Shown here one piece after another: positions 53,851 to 62,555 of a stretch of DNA of 64,000 nucleotides (positions are counted from its first letter, which is position 1; each line of letters opens with the position of its first letter). This DNA is from an uncultured Anaerolineae bacterium (GTDB lineage Bacteria; Chloroflexota; Anaerolineae; Anaerolineales; Villigracilaceae), in NCBI GenBank assembly GCA_903822545.1, contig CAIJPN010000172.1:1-64000 (forward strand), written 5' to 3'. A program made the translations under genes and the position numbers. The notes beneath the pieces are model-generated. The model worked only from the letters and a program-made list of their open reading frames with translations. It was not told where the DNA came from and did no database searches.

Positions 53851-55203
53851 ATGTTCAACCTGCCCGATGATGAAATCATGCCGCTCACCCGAGAGCATGT
53901 CTTTTTTACCTGGTCTGCCCAGGCCAAAGTCAACCCGATTGCCGTTAAACGCGCCAAAGGCGTCTATTTTTGGGATACCGCCGACAAACGCTATCTCGAC
54001 TTCAACTCGATGACCATGTGCGTCAATGTGGGGCATGGCAATGAGCGCATCATCCAGGCCATGCAGCAGCAGGTGGCCGAACTGCCCTACGCCGCGCCAT
54101 CCATGACCAACAAAATCCGCGCGCTGGCCTCCAAAGCGGTGGCCGAAATCACCCCCGGCGGCGCGCTGACCAAAATCCTGTTCACCCTGGGCGGGGCGGA
54201 TGCCAACGAGAACGCCATCAAGCTGGCGCGCGGCTACACCGGACGCCACAAAATCCTGGCGCGCTATCGCTCCTATCACGGCGCATCTGCCGGGGCGATG
54301 GCCGCCACCGGCGACCCGCGCCGCACTGCCTGGGAACCGAACCTGATGACCGGCGTGGTGCACTTCCTCGACCCATATCGCTATCGCTCCACCTTCCACC
54401 GCACCAACCCGAATATTTCCGACGCCGATTTCGCCCAGGATTACCTCAACCACCTGGAAGAAATCATCCTATACGAAGGCCCCGAAACCATCGCCGCCAT
54501 CCTGATGGAATCCGTCACCGGCACCAACGGCATCATCATCCCGCCGGATGGGTACATGCAGGGCGTGCGCCGCCTGTGCGACAAATACGGCATCGTCATG
54601 ATCGCCGACGAAGTCATGGCCGGGTTCGGGCGCACCGGCAAATGGTTCGCCATCCAAAACTGGGATGTCGTCCCCGACATCATGACGATGGCCAAGGGCC
54701 TGACCTCCGCCTACGCCCCGCTCGGCGCAGTGGCGATGAAGCCCGAGATCGCGGCGCACTTCGACAACGTGGCCTTCAAATCGGGGTTGACCTACACCTC
54801 GCACCCGGTATCGCTGGCGGCGGCGGTGGCAAACATCCAGGTGATGAAAGATGAAAAAGTGGTGGAAAATGCCGCGGCGATGGGCCAAATCCTCCACAAA
54901 AAACTGGCAGATTTGGGCGAATCGCATCCCTCGGTGGGGGATGTGCGCTCGATTGGCCTGTTCGGCATCCTGGAACTGGTCAAGGATCGAAAAACGAAGG
55001 AACCGATGGCCCCCTTCAACGGTTCCAGCCCCGAAATGACCGCTTTCAAGAAATATTGCTTCGATCACGGTCTGTACCTGGATGTGCACTGGCACACCGG
55101 CCTGATCATCCCGCCGCTGATCATCACCGAAGAGCAGCTTGCAGAAGGTTTCGACGTGCTGGATAAGGCCCTGGAGATTACGGATAAGGCGGTGACGGCG
55201 TGA
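53851..55203 (+). CDS. Class III (PLP) aminotransferase
   Basis: Predicted 450 residues from ATG 53851 with CGGAGG upstream. Visible are the FTLGGADANENAIKLARGYTGR region, the aspartate motif IADEVMAGFGRTG, and the PLP lysine in MTMAKGLTSAYAPLGAV. It belongs to the omega-amino-acid group (beta-alanine, taurine, GABA or similar). The exact donor cannot be told. Its last codon overlaps the start of a PPOX-family gene by 4 bases (GTGA). Confidence 0.9.
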   Translation: MFNLPDDEIMPLTREHVFFTWSAQAKVNPIAVKRAKGVYFWDTADKRYLDFNSMTMCVNVGHGNERIIQAMQQQVAELPYAAPSMTNKIRALASKAVAEITPGGALTKILFTLGGADANENAIKLARGYTGRHKILARYRSYHGASAGAMAATGDPRRTAWEPNLMTGVVHFLDPYRYRSTFHRTNPNISDADFAQDYLNHLEEIILYEGPETIAAILMESVTGTNGIIIPPDGYMQGVRRLCDKYGIVMIADEVMAGFGRTGKWFAIQNWDVVPDIMTMAKGLTSAYAPLGAVAMKPEIAAHFDNVAFKSGLTYTSHPVSLAAAVANIQVMKDEKVVENAAAMGQILHKKLADLGESHPSVGDVRSIGLFGILELVKDRKTKEPMAPFNGSSPEMTAFKKYCFDHGLYLDVHWHTGLIIPPLIITEEQLAEGFDVLDKALEITDKAVTA

Positions 55204-55694
55204 CCCGCGTCACGGTCACCCGCCCCGCCCTGCCGCCTGGTTACGTGGATGCCCCAACCGGGTTCGTCAGCTGGGAGTATGTTGCCCAGCGTTTGGCTGA
55301 GGCTAAAAACTACTGGCTGGCCTCCACCCGGCCAGATGGCCGCCCGCATGTTGTCCCGCGCTGGGGCGTCTTTCTCGACGACAAGTTTTACTACGACGGC
55401 AGCCCCGAAACGCGCCACGCCATCAACATCGGCGCCAACCCGCACGTCACCCTGCACCTGGAAAGTGGCGACCAGGCCATCATTGCCGATGGAACCAGCG
55501 CTCCCGCCGGGAAACCCTCCGCCGCGCTGGCCGAAAGGCTCTCGGCGGCCTTCTGCGCCAAATACGAGCCGCACGGCTACGCCCCCAAACCCGACCAATG
55601 GAACGAAGGCGGCCTGTTCGTCTTCTCCCCGCGCCAAATCCTGGCCTGGACGGTGTTCTTCGAGAACCCGACCAAGTTTGTGATTGAAGAGTAG
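55200..55694 (+). CDS. Pyridoxamine-5'-phosphate oxidase-like flavoprotein
   Basis: Predicted 164 residues from GTG 55200. A split-barrel flavin-binding pattern is visible: NYWLASTRPDGRPHVVPRWGVF and FYYDGSPETRHAINIGANPHVTLHLE (given in part). It is a member of the broad PPOX/F420-binding family rather than true PdxH. The 4-base overlap with the PLP aminotransferase suggests related function, for instance on the same substrate or in PLP supply, but this is inference. Confidence 0.82.
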   Translation: MTRVTVTRPALPPGYVDAPTGFVSWEYVAQRLAEAKNYWLASTRPDGRPHVVPRWGVFLDDKFYYDGSPETRHAINIGANPHVTLHLESGDQAIIADGTSAPAGKPSAALAERLSAAFCAKYEPHGYAPKPDQWNEGGLFVFSPRQILAWTVFFENPTKFVIEE

Positions 55695-55699
55695 TTTTA

Positions 55700-55774
55700 C
55701 CCTCACCCCAGCCCTCTCCCGATGGGAGAGGGGGAAATCCCCTTCCCCTCCGGGGGAAGGGCCAGGGATGAGGG
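55700..55774. repeat. CCCTCACCC-type intergenic repeat
   Basis: CCCTCACCCCAGCCCTCTCCC at one end and GGGATGAGGG at the other, with GGGAGAGGG and CTTCCCC/GGGGAAG arms inside. Same family as 40062-40136. Confidence 0.75.
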
Positions 55775-55844
55775 CAAATTCTCTACTACAGGTAGCAACC
55801 TGGGTTACTTATAGATCATCCTGGCAGGCTGATTGAAGAGTGAT

Positions 55845-56069
55845 ATGAGCGATGAAAGAATCCCCATCCAACCCGGCGACAGTGTGCAGGTGTACCTGGA
55901 TGCCAGCCGCGCCCGCAGCCCCGGCTGGTACCCCGGAACTGTGGTGCGCATCGACCCGTATTCAGCGCACCGCAGCTTCTACTGGGTGCGTTTCGACGAT
56001 GACGTGCGCGCCATCCTGGGCTTTGACACGATTTCGGTGTTCAACCCCAAGAACATCCGCAAATCTTGA
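55845..56069 (+). CDS. Small SH3/Tudor-like protein, unknown function
   Basis: Predicted 74 residues from ATG 55845. An acidic/basic beta-rich pattern (PGDSVQVYLD, GWYPGTVVRID, YWVRFDDDVRA, FDTISVFNPKNIRK) resembles a single SH3- or Tudor-like barrel. There is no signal peptide. It is isolated between two repeats and its function is unknown. It could be a spurious frame, but the residue pattern is protein-like. Confidence 0.5.
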   Translation: MSDERIPIQPGDSVQVYLDASRARSPGWYPGTVVRIDPYSAHRSFYWVRFDDDVRAILGFDTISVFNPKNIRKS

Positions 56070-56073
56070 AATT

Positions 56074-56102
56074 GTAGGGGCGCAGCACTGCTGCGCCCCC
56101 AC
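56074..56102. repeat. GTAGGGGCG palindrome
   Basis: Arms GTAGGGGCGCAGCA and GCTGCGCCCCCAC, like 33395-33423. It is directly followed by MITE-like copy C. Confidence 0.7.
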
Positions 56103-56114
56103 TTGTCATCAGTC

Positions 56115-56208
56115 GTAAGGACGACCCTTCAGGGCATAAACTGGGGCAAATTCACAGGGCAACCTGACGGAAAACCTCGCTTTCCTGCGCCGGGCGGGTC
56201 GCCCCTTA
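56115..56208 (-). repeat. MITE-like element, copy C (94 bp)
   Basis: On the minus strand it reads TAAGGGGCGACCCGCCC ... GGTCGTCCTTAC, aligned end to end with copy A at 11324-11417. The first three bases of the minus reading are the TAA stop of the P-type ATPase gene. Confidence 0.65.
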
Positions 56209-58914
56209 TTTCCTCACCATCTTCTCAATCTCAATCGCGGCAAAGACCAGCAGCCCGGCCAGCACACAAATACCCAGGTCGGCCAGCCCCAGCGGGGTCA
56301 CAGAAAAGAATTCAGCCACAGGGGCAATGTAGATCACAGCCAGTTGCAGCACCAGCACCAGCGCCGACATCCCCAAAAGCAGCGGGTTGGTCACCAGCCC
56401 CAATTCCCACAGCGATTCACGGCTGGAGCGGCTGGCCAGCGCCTGGCCCACCTGTGCAAACGCCAGCGCAGTGAAAATCATCGTCTGCCAGGCCGGGGAA
56501 CCGCCAAAATAGTACCAGGAACCGATCCCCAGCCCCAGCACACCCACCAGCGCACCAACCCATATCGTCTGCGCGCCCGCCCCGCGCGAAAAAATGCCCT
56601 CGCCTGGCGCATACGGCGGGCGACGCATCGTATCGCGTTCAGGCTGTTCCACGCCCATGCCCAGCCCTAGCAGACCATCCGTCAACAGGTTTAGCCACAG
56701 CAATTGCAGCGGCAGCAGCGGGATCGGCTTGCCCAGGAACGGCGCGATCAACATCACCAGCACCTTGCCGATATTCCCAGCCACGCTAAAACGCACAAAC
56801 TTGCGGATGTTGTCATAAATTGTGCGGCCTTCCTTCACCGCCGCCACGATCGTCGCAAAATTATCATCCAGCAGCACCAGGTCGCTGGCTTCCTTCGAAA
56901 CATCCGTGCCGGTAATGCCCATCGCCACGCCAATATCGGCGCGCCGCAGCGCCGGGGCATCGTTCACCCCATCACCGGTCATCGAGACGATGTGCCCGCG
57001 CGCCTGGAGCGCCTGCACAATGCGGATTTTATGCTCCGGCGAAACCCGCGCGAACACATTGACACTTTCCACCAGCGATTGCAGCGTCTCATCTGACATG
57101 CGCTCAATCTCCGTGCCGGTCAACGCCAGCCCGTTTTCCGAAATACCCAGCTGCCGCGCAATCTCAACCGCGGTCAGCGGGTGATCGCCGGTGATCATCA
57201 CCGTGCGCATCCCGGCGGTACGGGTGGTCGCCACAGCATCCTTCACTTCAGCGCGCGGCGGGTCGATCATGCCGAACAGGCCCACAAACGTCAGGTTTTG
57301 TTCAATTTCAGGTGAATTAGGGATCGATTCCAACACCCGGAAGGCCACTCCCAGCACGCGCATTCCCCGCGCTGCCAGTTTTTCATTGGACGATTCGATC
57401 CGGCCCTGCCAGTTTGCATCCATTATCTCGGCTTTCCCATCCACCCAAACATGCGACGAGATCGCTGCCAACCCATCCACCGAGCCTTTGGTGAACGCGA
57501 TCAACTGCGCGCCATCCGCAACACCATCCAAAGCCGGATAACGAGATACCAGGCCAGCCGATAAACTGTGAACCGTGGTCATGCGTTTGCGGTCACTATC
57601 AAATGGCACCTCCCCCACGCGCGGGAAATCCGAATCGAGCGTATCCTTCCAAAAACCGAGCCGCAGCCCGGCCCCCACCAGCGCCCCTTCGGTGGGGTCG
57701 CCCAGGGTGTGATAGCGGCCCTCGTTCTGTTCCACCAACCTGGCATCATTGCACAACGCCCCACCGATAGCCAGCAGCGATAACGCGCCACCACGCACCT
57801 CCGCACCATCCGGGCGAGGAGTGGGTGGGATGGTAATCCCTCCATCGCGCTTCATCTCTTCTGTCAAATCCACCTGGTGCCCGGCCACATCCAGCACCAG
57901 CACGGTCATCTTGTTCTCAGTCAGCGTGCCGGTTTTATCCGAGCAAATGACCGTCACCGAGCCGAGCGTTTCCACAGCCGGCAGTTTGCGGATGAGCGCC
58001 TTGCGCTTGAGCATGCGCTGCGCGCCCAACGCCAGGGTAATGGTCACCACCGCTGGCAATCCTTCCGGGACGATGGCAACGGCCACGCTGACAGCTGTCA
58101 GCAGCATGTGGCGGATTTCGTCGCCGCGCAGCAGCCCCAGGATGAAGATCAACCCGGCGATGGCGACCCCGATCACCGCCAGGGTTTTGCCCAGGCTGTC
58201 GAGACGCTTTTGCAGCGGGGTTTCCTCCTGCGGCACCTGTTGGATCAAATCGGCGATCTTGCCCAGCTCGGTTTTCATGCCGGTGGCTATCACCAGGGCA
58301 AGCCCGCGCCCCTGCGTGACGGTAGTACCCAGGTAACCCATATTGCGACGATCACCCAAAGGCAGGTCGGAGCCGGCCAGGGCATGGGTATGTTTTTCGA
58401 TGGCTTCGGATTCACCTGTCAGGGCAGATTCCTGGATCCGCAGGTTGAACGCTTCCAGCAGGCGCACATCCGCCGGGAGCAGGTTGCCGGTCTCCAGTTG
58501 GATGACATCCCCCGGAACCAGTTCCCGCGCTGAGATTTCGCTCCATTTCCCATCACGCAGCGCCCGAACATTGGGCACCGAGAGCTTTTTCAGCGCAGCA
58601 ATGGCCTGTTCGGCGCGATATTCCTGCACAAACCCGAGAATGGCATACAGCAGGACAATTGCGCCGATGGCCACGGCATTCTTGGTATCGCCCAACAGCG
58701 CAGAGACAATTGCCGCGCCGATGAGAATCAGCACCATGGTGGCGGTCAGCTGCTCCCACAGGATTTGCAGCGGGGTGCGCCCGCCTTTTTCGGTCAGTTC
58801 GTTGGGGCCATATTCGGCCAGGCGGCGGGCCGATTCAACGGTAGCCAGCCCCAGGGCGGGGTCGGCACGCAAAGTTTGCAGCGCAGAATTTGTATCCAGG
58901 GTGTGCCAGTTCAT
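56206..58914 (-). CDS. P2-type cation ATPase, probable Mn2+/Ca2+ exporter
   Basis: Predicted 902 residues from ATG 58914; frame beyond it runs into the riboswitch leader. SALTGESEAIEK (actuator), PEGLPAVV (M4), ICSDKTGTLTENK (phosphorylation Asp), MTGDGVNDAPALR (hinge) and WLNLLTDG (M6) are present, all typical of SERCA/PMR1-type P2A pumps. It should export Ca2+ or Mn2+. The leader carries a yybP-ykoY element, which in other bacteria senses Mn2+ and controls pumps of this type, so Mn2+ export is favoured. Confidence 0.9.
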   Translation of the reverse strand: MNWHTLDTNSALQTLRADPALGLATVESARRLAEYGPNELTEKGGRTPLQILWEQLTATMVLILIGAAIVSALLGDTKNAVAIGAIVLLYAILGFVQEYRAEQAIAALKKLSVPNVRALRDGKWSEISARELVPGDVIQLETGNLLPADVRLLEAFNLRIQESALTGESEAIEKHTHALAGSDLPLGDRRNMGYLGTTVTQGRGLALVIATGMKTELGKIADLIQQVPQEETPLQKRLDSLGKTLAVIGVAIAGLIFILGLLRGDEIRHMLLTAVSVAVAIVPEGLPAVVTITLALGAQRMLKRKALIRKLPAVETLGSVTVICSDKTGTLTENKMTVLVLDVAGHQVDLTEEMKRDGGITIPPTPRPDGAEVRGGALSLLAIGGALCNDARLVEQNEGRYHTLGDPTEGALVGAGLRLGFWKDTLDSDFPRVGEVPFDSDRKRMTTVHSLSAGLVSRYPALDGVADGAQLIAFTKGSVDGLAAISSHVWVDGKAEIMDANWQGRIESSNEKLAARGMRVLGVAFRVLESIPNSPEIEQNLTFVGLFGMIDPPRAEVKDAVATTRTAGMRTVMITGDHPLTAVEIARQLGISENGLALTGTEIERMSDETLQSLVESVNVFARVSPEHKIRIVQALQARGHIVSMTGDGVNDAPALRRADIGVAMGITGTDVSKEASDLVLLDDNFATIVAAVKEGRTIYDNIRKFVRFSVAGNIGKVLVMLIAPFLGKPIPLLPLQLLWLNLLTDGLLGLGMGVEQPERDTMRRPPYAPGEGIFSRGAGAQTIWVGALVGVLGLGIGSWYYFGGSPAWQTMIFTALAFAQVGQALASRSSRESLWELGLVTNPLLLGMSALVLVLQLAVIYIAPVAEFFSVTPLGLADLGICVLAGLLVFAAIEIEKMVRK

Positions 58915-58992
58915 CAGGTTAAAAATTCCTTTCTTTTTTGGAGTGCATTCCGTAAGCAGGGCTCCCAGACTCCAAGACGGGTGGCTGCGGCG

Positions 58993-59027
58993 AAAAAAAA
59001 GACCACCGCCAGGTTTGGCGATGGTCT
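58993..59027 (-). terminator. Riboswitch expression-platform terminator
   Basis: On the minus strand GACCATCGCC and GGCGGTGGTC form a 10-bp stem with one G-T pair, followed by eight T. It overlaps the aptamer's 3' end (the AGACC part), so terminator and aptamer should be exclusive. Confidence 0.8.
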
Positions 59028-59112
59028 GGCCTTTTAACTGGACAGCCGGGAAAAATCCGTATTGACGGCTGCGCATCCCGTTGCCGGGCGGCTACTCCCC
59101 ACCGGAGTTATA
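59017..59112 (-). ncRNA. yybP-ykoY (Mn2+) riboswitch aptamer
   Basis: The minus-strand transcript has the conserved GGGGAGTAGC (59100-59091), then GTCAATACGGA (59066-59056), CGGCTGT and GCCAGACC, in the order and spacing of the yybP-ykoY family. The terminator 58993-59027 follows at once. In this family Mn2+ binding stabilises the aptamer and prevents termination, turning on the exporter gene. The boundaries are approximate; a covariance-model search would confirm. Confidence 0.85.
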
Positions 59113-59116
59113 AGGT

Positions 59117-59145
59117 AGTATACGAAATCGCAGGGAGATTGTCAA
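59117..59145 (-). promoter_or_regulatory. Consensus promoter for the riboswitch leader
   Basis: On the minus strand TTGACA (59145-59140) and TATACT (59122-59117) are exactly 17 bases apart. Initiation near 59110 gives an RNA that begins just before the aptamer. Confidence 0.85.
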
Positions 59146-59168
59146 ATAAGAGATTCGTAAGAGGCTGT

Positions 59169-60260
59169 TTACACTGCCAGAGCAGGCATTTTCATCGCCG
59201 AGCGGATCATCAAGTATTCGGTGATGTTTTCTGCGGTCAACAGGCCAACCATCTGACCGTTGTGCAACACTGGCAGGACGGGTGTACCAGCTTCTTGGAG
59301 ACGCGCGATGGCGATTTCTACCATTTCGTAGCTATCCACGGTGGGCAGCCCACTGCGCATGATGCTGGAAACCATTACATTCTGGCCGTGCCGGGTAAGG
59401 GCGGCAAGGAAATCATCACGTGTAACGACGCCAACGATGCGGCTTTCATCGATAACCGGGAAATCATGCTGTGAGCCAGCCAGGATCAGCTGCACCATAC
59501 GCGAAATGGAATCGCGCGGCGAAAGCACCTGGTAATCGGTCAGCATGGCGTTGCGCACGGGGATACCGCCGAGCGCATTTTTCATCTGTACCATGCTGGC
59601 TTCCTGGGCGGCGCCCATCCAGACGAAGAAAGCGATGAACACCAGCATGGGGTTGCCAAACAGCCCGGCCAGCCCAAACAAGAGGGCCGCGCCCTGGCCG
59701 ATGATGGCAGCGATGTTGGTGGCTTTGACATAATCCATGTTCATGGCGAGGATGGCGCGCAACACGCGGCCACCATCCATGGGGAAGGCCGGGATCAGGT
59801 TGAAGAGCACCAGCGAAATGTTGACAATCATCAAGCGCTCGATGAATGAGCCGGTGGTCAGCGTCAATTGATTGAGCGGCACGAGCGCGTTACTCACCAG
59901 CAGGTAGGCGAACAAAACCGCCGCGATGACTACGTTCACCGCCGGGCCGGCCAGGGCCACCCACAATTCCTGGATGGGCTTTTCGGGCATCCGCTCGAGC
60001 CGCGCTACCCCTCCGATGGGGTAAAGGGTAATATCGCGGGTGCGAATGCCAAATTTGCGAGCGGTCAGGGCGTGCCCATACTCGTGCAACGTAACGGCCG
60101 CAAACAACAGCAAGATAAACGCCACACCTTCGATCACTGCGCCGATGGTGCGGCTTTCCAGCCAGTAGGTCAGCCCATACCAACCCACGATCAGCAAAAA
60201 GGTGGCGTGAATGAATACGTCAATGCCCGCAAAGGTTCCAAGTTTCCACTGCCATTTCAT
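59169..60260 (-). CDS. M50 site-2-type zinc metalloprotease with CBS domains
   Basis: Predicted 363 residues. Six or so membrane helices carry the zinc motif HEYGH in LHEYGHALTARKFGIR and the third ligand in NLIPAFPMDGGRVL. Two CBS domains follow (about 240-350), which would sense nucleotides. This is the CBS-type intramembrane protease group (SpoIVFB/MJ0392 type). The substrate is unknown. It ends 24 bases before the P-type ATPase promoter. Confidence 0.9.
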   Translation of the reverse strand: MKWQWKLGTFAGIDVFIHATFLLIVGWYGLTYWLESRTIGAVIEGVAFILLLFAAVTLHEYGHALTARKFGIRTRDITLYPIGGVARLERMPEKPIQELWVALAGPAVNVVIAAVLFAYLLVSNALVPLNQLTLTTGSFIERLMIVNISLVLFNLIPAFPMDGGRVLRAILAMNMDYVKATNIAAIIGQGAALLFGLAGLFGNPMLVFIAFFVWMGAAQEASMVQMKNALGGIPVRNAMLTDYQVLSPRDSISRMVQLILAGSQHDFPVIDESRIVGVVTRDDFLAALTRHGQNVMVSSIMRSGLPTVDSYEMVEIAIARLQEAGTPVLPVLHNGQMVGLLTAENITEYLMIRSAMKMPALAV

Positions 60261-60284
60261 TTCTGTCTCTCCTCGCTACAAAAT

Positions 60285-60313
60285 AAAATCTGGACTTAAT
60301 TTGTCCAGATTTT
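60285..60313 (-). terminator. Terminator after the subtilase gene
   Basis: 11-bp arms AAAATCTGGAC and GTCCAGATTTT, followed on the minus strand by TATTTTG. It lies between the subtilase stop (60380) and the M50 start (60260); it could also serve as an operator for the M50 gene. Confidence 0.6.
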
Positions 60314-60379
60314 AACAGGAATATATTAGAAAGATGTTATAAAAATTAAAGAATGATATCAACACAAGTTGCGGTGGTG

Positions 60380-62149
60380 TCAGTTGCGAGAATGCTGTTC
60401 CAGGCGTTGGTGCAGCAGGATGGCCAGGATCAGCAGCCCCAGGCCAGGAATAAGCAGGCATAGACCGTTATAAAGCAGTGAATTATCCCGGCTGGCCGGG
60501 GGCCGGGCTGCCGTTGGCGTGGACAGGGGGAAGCGCGGTTCGGGGGTTGGCGTTGGGGTGTCTGTGGCGGGCACAAAAGCCGCAGTAACGGTTGATGTTG
60601 GGGTCACACTGGACGGAAGCAGCGTGAAGAAGGCCATCACGGTGGCGGATGGGCCAGGGTAAGGTGGCAGGATTGGCGGCAGGGTGGCGCTGGCGTCCGC
60701 TTTCCTGCGGGCAGGCGTCTGGGTGGGCGTTTTTGTGGGGGTGAGCGTTTTTGTGGGGGTGGGCGTGTATGTAAAGGTGGCGGTAGGAGTCGGGGTGGCG
60801 GTAGGCGGGTTTGACAGGCGCAAAGCTGCATCCATCTGGAGCAGGCCGTAGCCGGTGTAGATGTCCCAGCCAGGGGAGCCAATGTCGAGGGCGGTGGATT
60901 TCATCTGGAACTCGACCAGCGCCGGGGAGTTGTTACCGGGAATACCCAGCAGGATGGCCGCCAACCCGGCCACGTGCGGGGCCGACATGGATGTGCCGGT
61001 GCGCGTGAGATAGCTGCCACCCAGCCCCAGGCTGTAAACCTGGTCGCCGGGGGCCATCAAATCCAGGTCAGGGCCGTAGGCTGAGAGCGACAGGCGGGCA
61101 TTGGCGGCATCTGTAGCGCCGACGGCGATCACCGGGCCATAGCGCGCGGGGAAGTAAACCTGGCTGCCGCCATTGTTGCCCGCCGAGGCCACAATGATCA
61201 CGCCTTTGGCGATGGCATAGTCGATGGCGGAAATGAGGGTCTGGCTGGAATTTGAGCCGCCCAGGCTGAGATTGATCACCTGCGCGCCCTGGTCGGCGGC
61301 CCAGGTGATGCCCTGTGCAACCACTGACATGCTGCCTCCACCACCAGAATTTAGCACCTTCACAGGCAGGATGCGGGCACCCCATGAAACACCTGCCACG
61401 CCGATGCCATTATTGGCGGAGGCGGCAGCGATGCCCGCCACATGTGTGCCATGACCAAAATCGTCCTGCGGGAGGCTGTCTGTGTTGACGAAATCGTAGC
61501 CGGGCAGCAGTTTGCCGGCCAGGTCGGGGTGTGAAAGGTCTACGCCGCTATCGAGGATGGCGATGGTGATGGCGCTGGAGCCGGTGGCATAGTCCCAGCC
61601 TTGCGGGGCGTGAATGGCACGCAGGTTGTATTGCAAATCCCAAGTGGGGTCGTTGGGAATGGTATCAAGGGCGCTGAGGGTGTAATCGGGTTCGGCATAG
61701 AGCACTTCGGGGCGGGTGCGCAGCGCGGCGAGGGTGTCGAGGATGTGTCCGGGGGGGACGCGGACGAGGAGTACGCCCAAATCGTCCAGGCGGGTGATGA
61801 GTTGGGAGTTGGAATCGGCCAGGGCGGCGCTGACCTGCCCGGATGCGGCGGTGCGCCGGAATTTGACCAGCAGTCTATCGGGAAGGTATTCGGAGGAGAA
61901 TTGGGGCGGGGTGGTGGATGTGGCGGTAACGGTAGGCAGCGCCAGGGCGGTATCTGTCGCGCCAGGGGTTGGTTCGAGGGTGGAAAATGCCGGGGTTGGG
62001 CTGGCCGGTTCGGGGGCAGGTGAAAGTGTCGATTCTTCTAAAAATATGGTTGGGGTGTCTGTGGGAAGCACTGCCTGGCCGGGATTTTTGAGCGGCTGGG
62101 TGATGAGTATCAGTAAAATGGAGAGGATGGCAATCATACGGGCAGGCAT
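60380..62149 (-). CDS. Secreted, membrane-anchored subtilisin-like protease (S8)
   Basis: Predicted 589 residues. A signal-like N-terminal helix, a Pro/Thr linker, an inhibitor-type prodomain (RLLVKFRRTA...), then the S8 domain with the catalytic Asp in ILDSGVDLSHPDL, His in DFGHGTHVAGI, Asn in ASAGNNGG and Ser in GTSMSAPHVAG. A second Pro/Thr/Lys linker and a C-terminal membrane helix with a basic tail follow. It is probably processed and displayed at the cell surface to degrade proteins. All catalytic residues are intact. Confidence 0.92.
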   Translation of the reverse strand: MPARMIAILSILLILITQPLKNPGQAVLPTDTPTIFLEESTLSPAPEPASPTPAFSTLEPTPGATDTALALPTVTATSTTPPQFSSEYLPDRLLVKFRRTAASGQVSAALADSNSQLITRLDDLGVLLVRVPPGHILDTLAALRTRPEVLYAEPDYTLSALDTIPNDPTWDLQYNLRAIHAPQGWDYATGSSAITIAILDSGVDLSHPDLAGKLLPGYDFVNTDSLPQDDFGHGTHVAGIAAASANNGIGVAGVSWGARILPVKVLNSGGGGSMSVVAQGITWAADQGAQVINLSLGGSNSSQTLISAIDYAIAKGVIIVASAGNNGGSQVYFPARYGPVIAVGATDAANARLSLSAYGPDLDLMAPGDQVYSLGLGGSYLTRTGTSMSAPHVAGLAAILLGIPGNNSPALVEFQMKSTALDIGSPGWDIYTGYGLLQMDAALRLSNPPTATPTPTATFTYTPTPTKTLTPTKTPTQTPARRKADASATLPPILPPYPGPSATVMAFFTLLPSSVTPTSTVTAAFVPATDTPTPTPEPRFPLSTPTAARPPASRDNSLLYNGLCLLIPGLGLLILAILLHQRLEQHSRN

Positions 62150-62183
62150 GAAATGATTATACGGTTTTTGCGCGCAAGAATGA

Positions 62184-62227
62184 TTGTCATTTGAACTTTT
62201 ACAGTATAATCATATATGAGCATATAT
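62184..62227 (+). promoter_or_regulatory. ArsR/VIT promoter with palindromic operator
   Basis: TTGTCA (62184-62189), TATAAT (62205-62210) with 15 bases between, and ATATATG-AG-CATATAT (62212-62227) directly after the -10. The palindrome resembles ArsR/SmtB sites in base content and would block initiation until metal binds the repressor. Confidence 0.55.
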
Positions 62228-62241
62228 TCAGGTGTTCTCTT

Positions 62242-62553
62242 ATGACAAATAATAATCCATTCCCTGTTCTTGATGAGCACACTGCGGCGCATGTGGCTGA
62301 GCTTTTCCGTTCGTTCAGCGATACCAGCCGGGTGCGCATCTTATCCGCCATTGTTGAGCGCGAACTCAACGTAGGCACACTCGCCGCGCTTGTGGGCGTA
62401 ACCGAATCGGCTGTTTCACATCATATGCGCGGGCTGCGGCAAATGCGCCTGGTTGCCGCCCGGCGTGAAGGTAAAGAAGTTTTTTACCGAATCGAAGACC
62501 CGCATATCATCACGCTGTTCCAACAAGGCGTGGCTCACATTCAGGATAAGTAA
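62242..62553 (+). CDS. ArsR/SmtB-family transcriptional regulator
   Basis: Predicted 103 residues from ATG 62242; upstream in-frame start 62191 lies before the -10 box and is rejected. The winged helix-turn-helix shows VAELFRSFSDTSRVRILSAI, VTESAVSHHMRGLRQM and REGKEVFYRIEDPH. The alpha3N cysteine box (ELCVCD) is absent, but the C-terminal helix has DPHIITLFQQGVAHIQ, like alpha5-type sites. It probably represses its own operon and is released by a metal. It ends 2 bases before the transporter gene. Confidence 0.88.
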   Translation: MTNNNPFPVLDEHTAAHVAELFRSFSDTSRVRILSAIVERELNVGTLAALVGVTESAVSHHMRGLRQMRLVAARREGKEVFYRIEDPHIITLFQQGVAHIQDK

Positions 62554-62555
62554 CG

